From Synergistaceae bacterium (GTDB taxonomy: Bacteria > Synergistota > Synergistia > Synergistales > Synergistaceae), in assembly GCA_031274115.1 (NCBI GenBank), contig JAISQP010000167.1:1-5606 (forward strand): DNA of 5,606 bases, written 5' to 3'. The position numbers and the translations under genes are program-made. A model generated the notes under the pieces. It was not told the origin of the DNA and made no database searches. It saw nothing but the letters and a program-made list of their open reading frames with translations. Below are positions 1 to 4,911 of this stretch, one piece after another. Every line of letters begins with the position of its first letter. Positions within the stretch are counted from its first letter, which is position 1.

Positions 1-2
1 CG

Positions 3-254
3 ATGGTTTTGCCGTCGGAAATAGACTATCAGCTCTCGCCGGGCGGCAGACTGACTGAATTAAAGAGAAGATTTTCGAACGGCAGGCATGACGTCGACAA
101 AGAGCTGCAGGTCGGAGTGGTGCTGACCAGGCAAAACGCCGCCGCCATCGGAGAGTGGCTGATCAAGTTCTCTCAGGAGTCCTCTGAGGCTGAAGATGGA
201 ACGGGAGAAAGCACGCAAAATGCACAACAATACTCTGCCCCAGACGAATCCTGA
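3..254 (+). CDS. Unrecognised small protein, probably only its 3' part
   Basis: I do not recognise this protein. The reading frame is open to the left edge and an ATG occurs at position 3, but with only two bases before it no ribosome site can be seen, so the true start may lie outside the window. The visible 83 residues consist of a basic stretch (roughly residues 15-32), a likely beta-strand plus amphipathic helix segment (VGVVLTRQNAAAIGEWLIKF, about residues 38-57), and an acidic, Ser/Gln/Glu-rich tail (about 58-83) that looks disordered. The strand-helix ending resembles small proteins of the DUF3467 kind (a 'VVLSPxxAKxLxxLL' ending), but this is a loose resemblance, not an assignment. 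Its 3' end overlaps the possible start of the next gene by 59 nt on the same strand, which suggests co-transcription or that the next gene starts further downstream. Confidence 0.45.
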   Translation: MVLPSEIDYQLSPGGRLTELKRRFSNGRHDVDKELQVGVVLTRQNAAAIGEWLIKFSQESSEAEDGTGESTQNAQQYSAPDES

Positions 255-987
255 AGGATCGCAGCCTCTCGAGAGGATGCAGCCCGACTCGAGCGGGTTG
301 AATCTTTTAGTCCTCCCCTCTCATCCTTCTTTGCAGACGACCATTCAATACAACAGCCTGATGCTGAAAACCTCCGGCAGCGTACAAAAAGGAGGGGAAG
401 GCCTGGGCGAATCGATAGAGTGGACGGTATCGACGGCAAAGGGATACGCCATAAAGGATGAGAGAAGCATCGTTCCGTTCGAATTTGAGCTGATAAACAC
501 CCGGCTTGACGAACACGCGAAACACATTGACGATGTGCTGAATCACACAAAGGAAATGGTTTACGCCCTTATGGAGGCAAACCGCAGGGAAACGGAATTG
601 AAGATCGACGCTGACAAAGAGCGTACAGAGCTGATGCTCGAAAGACGCCGCAGGGAGACCGAACTGAATATCGAGGCAAATTCGAGGGAAACCGAGATAC
701 TTATTAAAAACATCAGAGATGGAGCGGATAGAACGGAGGCAAGGTTCAGGGAGGATAATGAAAAATCCGAGGCGCGGCTGGAAAAATTCGTCCGCGAAAT
801 GAGAGAGTCGAACAGAAAAATACAGGGCTTTACAATGGCTAACATCGTCGGGTTCACCTCCCTCCTGATAGCGCTCGCCGTCCTGGCGTGGTCGATCATA
901 ACTCTCGAAATTCCAACCCCTCCGCCGGTGACGATCAACCAGACGATACCGCCGACGACTACGACGACTTTGGAACCGGAGTATTAG
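196..987 (+). CDS. Membrane-anchored coiled-coil protein with hendecad repeat, function unknown
   Basis: No known function is recognised. The 263-residue protein has three parts. Residues 1-95 are an irregular N-terminal region. Residues about 100-210 are a long, highly charged coiled coil. A single hydrophobic segment (about 214-237) is followed by a Pro/Thr-rich tail with a run of five threonines. Within the coiled coil, RETEL/ERTEL/RETEL/RETEI recur at residues 131, 142, 153 and 164, exactly 11 apart, and RTEAR and SEAR recur at 179 and 191 after a phase change. The basic residues before the membrane segment and their absence after it suggest a cytoplasmic coiled coil with the short tail outside. 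The start is uncertain. ATG at 196 has GAGG 6 nt upstream but overlaps the previous gene by 59 nt; ATG at 220 has GGGAG 12 nt upstream; ATG at 277 and 361 lack convincing sites. A coiled-coil stalk ending in a membrane anchor recalls DUF1640/CCDC90-type proteins, but I cannot claim homology. Confidence 0.75.
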   Translation: MEREKARKMHNNTLPQTNPEGSQPLERMQPDSSGLNLLVLPSHPSLQTTIQYNSLMLKTSGSVQKGGEGLGESIEWTVSTAKGYAIKDERSIVPFEFELINTRLDEHAKHIDDVLNHTKEMVYALMEANRRETELKIDADKERTELMLERRRRETELNIEANSRETEILIKNIRDGADRTEARFREDNEKSEARLEKFVREMRESNRKIQGFTMANIVGFTSLLIALAVLAWSIITLEIPTPPPVTINQTIPPTTTTTLEPEY

Positions 988-1031
988 ATAAACGCCGTTT
1001 ACAAATTTTTTCTAAAAAAGGAGAGTGTGAC

Positions 1032-1580
1032 ATGGTCAGCAAACCAAAAATTTTCGTAATGGTGGGAGGCGTCTGCAGGGAGTCGCTCAACCTGAGACTC
1101 TATGAATTTTTCAAAGACGAGGCCGGGGACAGGCTCGATTTCGATCGGTTCGACATCGCGTCTCTGCCGTTTTTTTCGCAGGACATCGAGGGGACGCCGC
1201 CGGACGCGGTAAAGGACTTTAAAAACCGCGTCCGCGCCTCAAATGGCGTCCTTATAGTTACGCCCGAGTACAACCGTTCGTTTCCGGGCGTATTGAAAAA
1301 CGCACTCGACTGGGGCTCCCGTCCATTCGGCGAAAGCGTCTGGGGCGGCGTTCCAGCCGGACTGATCGGGACAAGCCCCGGAGCGATAGGGACATTTGGC
1401 GCGCAGAACCACCTGAAGCAGGTTCTCTCTTTTCTCGATCTCCGCACCATGAACCAGCCGGAGTTCTACTTCGCGTTCCCGAAAGAACTTCCAAACGGCA
1501 AGCTCCCGGATCCCGCGCGAGACTTCCTGAGACTCTATATATCGAGGTTCGTCGAGTGGATCGACGGACATAAACGATAA
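1032..1580 (+). CDS. NAD(P)H-dependent FMN reductase, ChrR/YieF type
   Basis: This 182-residue flavodoxin-fold oxidoreductase is predicted to bind FMN and reduce flavin, quinones or other electrophiles (azo compounds, chromate) with NAD(P)H in the cytoplasm. The first strand and phosphate-binding loop are at residues 6-20 (IFVMVGG, then CRESLN in place of the common LRxxSxN). The family signature TPEYN is at 77-81, followed by PGVLKNALDW at 85-94, which normally packs on the isoalloxazine ring. The segment GTSPGAIGTFGAQNHL (113-128) matches the later conserved glycine-rich loop. The length is normal for the family. ATG 1032 is chosen because AAGGAG at 1018-1023 lies 8 nt upstream; the frame is open back to 888, but that stretch overlaps the previous gene. 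It sits 44 nt after the coiled-coil gene and 163 nt before thiSG. The exact substrate cannot be read from sequence. Nothing ties it specifically to thiamine synthesis. Confidence 0.93.
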   Translation: MVSKPKIFVMVGGVCRESLNLRLYEFFKDEAGDRLDFDRFDIASLPFFSQDIEGTPPDAVKDFKNRVRASNGVLIVTPEYNRSFPGVLKNALDWGSRPFGESVWGGVPAGLIGTSPGAIGTFGAQNHLKQVLSFLDLRTMNQPEFYFAFPKELPNGKLPDPARDFLRLYISRFVEWIDGHKR

Positions 1581-1613
1581 AACTGAGGTAAAACTGATGA
1601 AAAGAACAGGCCC

Positions 1614-1660
1614 ATATTTTTCATATTGACGACGTAGTTATTGTGTGATATTTTTTCATA
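1614..1660 (+). repeat. Pair of direct repeats flanking the thi promoter core
   Basis: ATATTTTTCATA at 1614-1625 recurs as ATATTTTTTCATA at 1648-1660, differing by one extra T. The starts are 34 nt apart, close to three helical turns. The first copy ends immediately before the -35 hexamer and the second covers the -10 hexamer, the usual placement for paired operator half-sites. Both are AT-rich, so chance is possible. No known regulator motif is recognised. Confidence 0.4.
1626..1654 (+). promoter_or_regulatory. Predicted sigma-70-type promoter of the thi operon
   Basis: The -35 TTGACG (1626-1631) is separated by 17 nt from the -10 TATTTT (1649-1654). A TG at 1646-1647, one base before the -10, makes it an extended -10. 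Transcription would start near 1661, ten bases before the terminator-like hairpin. No other convincing promoter is seen between the FMN reductase gene and thiSG, and none could fit between the hairpin and the thiSG ribosome site. Confidence 0.6.
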
Positions 1661-1663
1661 AGA

Positions 1664-1680
1664 GTGAGCGAAAGCTTCAC
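1664..1680 (+). promoter_or_regulatory. Candidate antiterminator hairpin with GAAA tetraloop
   Basis: GTGAGC (1664-1669) can pair with GCTTCAC (1674-1680), leaving one bulged T and a GAAA loop (1670-1673) of the GNRA class closed by a C-G pair. The 3' arm is part of the left arm of the terminator hairpin at 1671-1722, so the two structures exclude each other. It is weaker than the terminator and would need a stabilising factor to win. The structure is drawn by eye only. Confidence 0.4.
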
Positions 1681-1725
1681 GAAGGGGTACACCACCTTGG
1701 GTGTAGTTCTTCGTGAAGCTTTTTT
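1671..1725 (+). terminator. Intrinsic terminator or attenuator directly upstream of thiSG
   Basis: The left arm 1671-1684 is perfectly complementary to 1709-1722 (14 bp, ending in AAA/TTT). An inner 6-bp stem pairs 1688-1693 with 1700-1705 around a six-base loop. The run TTTTTT at 1720-1725 follows the GC-containing stem core, as in rho-independent terminators reading rightward. It lies downstream of the predicted thi promoter and ends 18 nt before the thiSG start codon. It may therefore act as an attenuator of the thi operon as well as stopping read-through from the FMN reductase gene. Confidence 0.8.
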
Positions 1726-1730
1726 GTGAT

Positions 1731-1737
1731 GGGAGGA
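1731..1737 (+). promoter_or_regulatory. Ribosome binding site that decides the thiSG start
   Basis: GGGAGGA lies 6-7 nt before TTG 1744. The in-frame GTG 1726 and ATG 1729 lie before or on this site and have only the terminator T-run upstream, so they are unlikely starts. Confidence 0.75.
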
Positions 1738-1743
1738 ATACTG

Positions 1744-2745
1744 TTGATCACCATAAACGGACGTCAAATCGACTCGCCAGTGGAGAATCAAAGCCTTTCC
1801 GACTGCCTTGACGCGCAGGGATACAAGGCGGACTTCGTTGCAGTGGAGCGAAACGGAGTCATAGTCCAGAGAAACGAGTATCAGTCCGTCATTTTAAAAG
1901 ACGGCGACGTATTGGAAGTGCTGCATTTCGTCGGCGGAGGCCAGTCTGCCGGCGCGCGCGCTCAAAGGGATCTGTTGACGCTCGGCGGTCACGCGTTTAC
2001 CTCGCGCTTTATTCTGGGGTCCGGAAAGTTCTCTCTCGATCTCGTGAAGGCCGCGGTCGAGCACGCAGGCGCCCAGATCGTCACACTGGCGCTGCGCCGC
2101 GCAAACCCGGGCGGCGCGGACAATATCCTCGATTACGTTCCGGAGGGCGTCACTCTGCTGCCAAACACATCAGGCGCCAGAAACGCCGACGAGGCCGTCA
2201 GGATCGCCCGGCTTTCGAGGGAGCTTGGCTGCGGCGATTTTGTGAAAATCGAGGTCATACGCGACTCGAAGTACCTGCTGCCTGATAACCGCGAGACGGT
2301 AAAGGCGACGGAGACTCTGGCCGGCGAGGGTTTCGTCGTCATGCCGTACATGTTTCCGGACCTCTGCGCGGCAAGGGACCTTGTAAACGCCGGCGCCGCC
2401 TGCGTAATGCCCTTAGCGGCGCCGATAGGCTCGAACAGAGGGCTTTGCGCTCGGGACTTCATACAAATTCTGATCGACGAGATCGACGTTCCGATCATAG
2501 TCGACGCGGGGATAGGAAAACCCTCGCAGGCTTGCGAGGCGATGGAGATGGGAGCGGACGCCATAATGGCAAACACCGCGATAGCCACCGCGAAAGACAT
2601 CCCGGCAATGGCGGAAGCGTTCAAAAAAGCCGTCGACGCCGGCAGAACCGCCTGGCTCTCCGGGCTCAGGCGCGTCCTGGAGAGAGGCGCGGACCCGTCT
2701 TCTCCATTAACCGGCTTTTTGAGCGGAGAGAGGGAGGCAGTCTGA
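1744..2745 (+). CDS. thiSG: Fused sulfur carrier ThiS and thiazole synthase ThiG
   Basis: This is a bifunctional protein for the thiazole half of thiamine. Residues 1-66 are a complete ThiS (beginning ITING and ending FVGGG at 62-66), which normally carries sulfur as a C-terminal thiocarboxylate. Residues about 76-333 are ThiG, which condenses 1-deoxyxylulose 5-phosphate, dehydroglycine and ThiS sulfur. The ThiG part shows the start region FILGSGKFS (89-97), ALRRANPGG (116-124) and [20 protein letters not shown] (138-157). Lys168 in FVKIEV aligns with the Schiff-base Lys96 of Bacillus ThiG. PIGSNRGL (227-234), VDAGIGKPS (253-261) and ANTAIATA (276-283) form the phosphate-binding end of the barrel. 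TTG 1744 is the chosen start because of the SD at 1731-1737 and because it begins exactly where ThiS proteins begin. The oddity is that the ThiS Gly-Gly is internal, so it must be released or act differently; such fusions are known as an annotated family. It is first in the operon and abuts thiH without a gap. Confidence 0.95.
   Translation: MITINGRQIDSPVENQSLSDCLDAQGYKADFVAVERNGVIVQRNEYQSVILKDGDVLEVLHFVGGGQSAGARAQRDLLTLGGHAFTSRFILGSGKFSLDLVKAAVEHAGAQIVTLALRRANPGGADNILDYVPEGVTLLPNTSGARNADEAVRIARLSRELGCGDFVKIEVIRDSKYLLPDNRETVKATETLAGEGFVVMPYMFPDLCAARDLVNAGAACVMPLAAPIGSNRGLCARDFIQILIDEIDVPIIVDAGIGKPSQACEAMEMGADAIMANTAIATAKDIPAMAEAFKKAVDAGRTAWLSGLRRVLERGADPSSPLTGFLSGEREAV
2731..2737 (+). promoter_or_regulatory. 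Ribosome binding site for thiH inside the end of thiSG
   Basis: AGGGAGG lies 8 nt before GTG 2746, which follows the thiSG stop codon directly. This spacing supports the GTG over the downstream ATG at 2761 and implies translational coupling of the two genes. Confidence 0.7.
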
Positions 2746-3900
2746 GTGAGCGGGCCTCGAATGGATCACATGACCTATCTCGACGGAATGGAATCCGTCG
2801 GGACGGATATCATGGAGCGGGTTTTAAGCGCGGCTGACGCGTACGACCCCGCGCGTTTTTCTCCGGGGGACGTCCGCGCGGCGCTCGGCGCCGACGAGTG
2901 CTCTTTGGAGGATTTCGCCGCCCTTTTATCGCCCGCCGCCACGCCTTTCCTCGAGGAAATCGCGCAAAAGGCGAGACGCGAGACCAAGAAGCGTTTCGGA
3001 AACTCGGTCTCCCTTTTCACCCCGCTCTACATCTCGAATTACTGCGAAAACTCCTGCGTCTATTGCGGCTTCAACAGCAAAAACAAGATCGCGAGGTCGC
3101 GCCTGGACTCGGAGGGGATCGAGCGCGAGATGAGAGCGATCGCCGGGTCCGGACTCCTGGAGCTCCTCATTCTCACCGGCGAAAGCCGAAAGATGTCCGA
3201 CGTCTCCTATATCGGGGAGGCGTGCGAAATAGCGAGGCGTTACTTTAAAGTGGTCGGGGTCGAGGTATACCCCATGAACAGCGGCGAATACGCCTTCCTC
3301 CACCGGCGCGGAGCGGACTTCGTGACCGTTTTTCAGGAGACATACGACCCGGAGCGCTACGGGGAGCTGCATCCCGGGGGACGCAAGAGGATCTTCCCCT
3401 ACCGCTTCAACGCTCAGGAGCGAGCGCTCATGGGCGGAATGCGCGGCGTCGGTTTCGCGGCGCTGCTGGGGCTAGCGGATTTCCGGAAGGACGCCTACGC
3501 CACCGGCGTGCACGCCCATCTCATCCAAAGGAAATACCCGCAGGCGGAGATATCGTTCTCCTGCCCCAGGCTGCGCCCCATCAGAGGCGACAACAGACTC
3601 ACGCCGACCGTGGCCGGTGAAAGGGAGCTGCTTCAGGTTATCTGCGCTTACCGCCTGTTCATGCCCTTTGCCTGCATAACGATCTCGAGCAGGGAAAGCG
3701 CGCGCTTCCGCGACCACGTGGTCGATATCGCCGCCACAAAGATATCCGCCGGAGTGGATGTCGGGATAGGCGGCCGTACCGGCAGGGCAAGCGGCGGCGA
3801 GCAGTTTGAAATAGACGACGGCAGGTCCGTCTCGGAAATCCGCGATATGCTGCTATCGAGGTCTCTGCAGCCTGTGATGAGCGAATATATTTATGTTTGA
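2746..3900 (+). CDS. thiH: 2-Iminoacetate synthase ThiH (radical SAM tyrosine lyase)
   Basis: ThiH cleaves tyrosine with a 5'-deoxyadenosyl radical to p-cresol and dehydroglycine (2-iminoacetate), the glycine-derived unit used by ThiG. The radical-SAM cluster motif is CENSCVYC, with Cys100, Cys104 and Cys107 binding the [4Fe-4S] cluster, inside the family stretch LYISNYC...CGF. The SAM-contacting TGE lies at 144-146. The segments VEVYPMNSGEY and QETYDPERY follow in the barrel. The C-terminal part SFSCPRLRP, ISSRESARFRD and the ISAGVDVGIGG stretch match the ThiH end. At 384 residues it has the usual length, and no key residue is missing. The start is GTG 2746 with a strong SD 8 nt upstream, zero spacing from thiSG. 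Using ThiH instead of the oxygen-dependent glycine oxidase ThiO points to low-oxygen growth. Confidence 0.96.
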   Translation: MSGPRMDHMTYLDGMESVGTDIMERVLSAADAYDPARFSPGDVRAALGADECSLEDFAALLSPAATPFLEEIAQKARRETKKRFGNSVSLFTPLYISNYCENSCVYCGFNSKNKIARSRLDSEGIEREMRAIAGSGLLELLILTGESRKMSDVSYIGEACEIARRYFKVVGVEVYPMNSGEYAFLHRRGADFVTVFQETYDPERYGELHPGGRKRIFPYRFNAQERALMGGMRGVGFAALLGLADFRKDAYATGVHAHLIQRKYPQAEISFSCPRLRPIRGDNRLTPTVAGERELLQVICAYRLFMPFACITISSRESARFRDHVVDIAATKISAGVDVGIGGRTGRASGGEQFEIDDGRSVSEIRDMLLSRSLQPVMSEYIYV

Positions 3901-4504
3901 GATAATCGCCGTGACCAACCGGGCGATCTGCCGCGGCGATTTCCTCGGAAGAATCGGCGAAATAGCCGCGTCAGGCGTCTCGGCGGTTATCTTGAGAGAA
4001 AAGGACATGGCCCCGGAAGATTATGGACGCCTCGCGGAGCGGGCCGGAGAAATCTGCCGTCTTCGCGGCGCCGATTTTATCGCGCATACTTTTTTTGACG
4101 AGGCTGTCTCGATCGGATACAAAAAAATTCATCTTCCGATGCCCCTCCTCGAGAAGATAAGAGAATCGCGCGAGGTTCCTCAGGACATAATAATAGGCGC
4201 CTCCGTTCACTCCGCGGAGGACGCCCATAGGGCCGTGTCGCTCGGCGCCGGCTATCTCGTCGCGGGACACGTCTTTAAAACCGACTGCAAAAAAGGACTC
4301 GAGGGCAGAGGACTCCGCTTCCTCTCCGAAATCTGCGGGCAATCCCCCGTTCCAGTTTACGCGATAGGAGGTATATCGGAACGCAACATCGCCTCCGTCC
4401 GAAAAGCCGGAGCGTCCGGCGTCTGCCTGATGTCATCCTTCATGACCGATCCCGACCCCAAAAACTACACCGCCAGACTCCGGCAAAGCGCACTGGAACG
4501 CTGA
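3893..4504 (+). CDS. tenI: Thiazole tautomerase TenI (ThiE-like fold)
   Basis: This 203-residue TIM-barrel protein of the ThiE/TenI family is best read as TenI, which aromatises the thiazole carboxylate phosphate tautomer released by ThiG. The stretch GHVFKTDCKKGLEGRGL (125-141) nearly copies Bacillus subtilis TenI (GHVFETDCKKGLEGRGV), and His126 aligns with its catalytic His122. SVHSAEDA (104-111) and YAIGGIS (156-162) also fit. ThiE features are missing: where ThiE has the N-D pair and a Gln/Asp magnesium segment, this protein has FIAHTFFDEA (62-71) and KKIHLPMP (77-84). The REKD (35-38) is shared by both. The start ATG 3893 overlaps the last 8 nt of thiH, and no strong SD is seen, so translation probably depends on coupling. 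It is the last gene of the operon. A generic tool would probably label it thiE; I consider thiamine-phosphate synthase activity unlikely. Confidence 0.85.
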   Translation: MFEIIAVTNRAICRGDFLGRIGEIAASGVSAVILREKDMAPEDYGRLAERAGEICRLRGADFIAHTFFDEAVSIGYKKIHLPMPLLEKIRESREVPQDIIIGASVHSAEDAHRAVSLGAGYLVAGHVFKTDCKKGLEGRGLRFLSEICGQSPVPVYAIGGISERNIASVRKAGASGVCLMSSFMTDPDPKNYTARLRQSALER

Positions 4505-4557
4505 CTGAATCGCGAAAACTTCATCATTACCAGGGCCCTTGACGGTCAATCGGCTTA
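4505..4557. other. Convergent intergenic spacer without a clear terminator
   Basis: This 53-nt gap separates the converging tenI and TerY-C-like genes. It contains the palindromes AGGGCCCT (4532-4539) and TTGACGGTCAA (4540-4550), the latter with a one-base centre. There is no T-run or stable stem-loop on either strand, so termination of both transcripts is unexplained here. A second TGA follows the tenI stop in a different frame. Confidence 0.5.
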
Positions 4558-4911
4558 TTATCTTTCTTCGCCGCTTATTTCCACCGCTTCTTCCGCCGCG
4601 CGCGTGGTGGACGACATATCGCACCACGGACATTGGGCCTGTTTCTCGCCCATGTGGCAGGATAATTTAGAGCAGTTTTGGCAGAGCAGCAACCCTTGCG
4701 CGCCGCAGTACGGGCACCCAGGGTACTCTTCGGTTGGCCGCAGCGACCCGCGTATCACATTTTTGTCGTAGCCCTCGCGCTTCGCGACGTCGTCTTTCAG
4801 CGGGAAGGCCCATGTGCGGACCCAATCGCCGTCAACTTTTTCGACGCGTATGCCGAAGAGTTTGCCGGTCTTCCCGCACTTGATCGTTATAACGCTCGCT
4901 TCCAAAATCAT
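4558..4911 (-). CDS. Stand-alone TerY-C-like zinc-binding protein
   Basis: This 117-residue cytoplasmic protein matches the TerY-C type metal-binding domain, which usually forms the C-terminal part of TerY-like von Willebrand A proteins. Counted from ATG 4911, the first half (about 5-45) carries IKCGKTGKLFGIRVEK and DWVRTWAF. The second half has a cysteine cluster: CPYC (66-69), CQNC (77-80), Cys85 and CPWC (94-97). That makes four metal-ligand pairs or near-pairs, likely two zinc sites. The tail (about 100-117) is Ala/Glu-rich. ATG 4911 shares one base with the stop of the phosphatase gene (TGATG), which suggests coupling. GAGG at 4917-4914 is only 2 nt from this ATG but 8 nt from an in-frame TTG at 4905, so a start at 4905 or GTG 4914 remains possible. 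Together with PP2C it probably belongs to a TerY/phosphatase/kinase signalling module; its exact role is unknown. Confidence 0.8.
   Translation of the reverse strand: MILEASVITIKCGKTGKLFGIRVEKVDGDWVRTWAFPLKDDVAKREGYDKNVIRGSLRPTEEYPGCPYCGAQGLLLCQNCSKLSCHMGEKQAQCPWCDMSSTTRAAEEAVEISGEER

Noticed and set aside
888..1031. Extended N-terminus for the FMN reductase
   Set aside because: The extra 48 residues overlap the previous gene in another frame and do not resemble the family; ATG 1032 has a strong SD.
1597..1624. Inverted repeat ATGAAAA/TTTTCAT as terminator of the FMN reductase gene
   Set aside because: The stem is almost all A-T with a 14-base loop and no T-run after it; too weak to call.
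1581..1743. TPP riboswitch (THI box) expected before thiamine genes
   Set aside because: The conserved CTGAGA and ACCTGATCTGG-type segments are not present, and the hairpin at 1671-1722 does not have the three-way TPP architecture.
1726..1743. Start of thiSG at GTG 1726 or ATG 1729
   Set aside because: These codons have only the terminator T-run upstream and overlap the SD; TTG 1744 has correct spacing and the expected ThiS N-terminus.
2133..2624. Long antisense frame across thiG
   Set aside because: It is a shadow of a GC-rich coding region: the thiG frame is fully explained by conserved motifs and the antisense product has no recognisable domain or ribosome site.
4532..4550. Bidirectional terminator between tenI and the TerY-C-like gene
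   Set aside because: The palindromes leave no room for a loop and no T-run is found on either strand.
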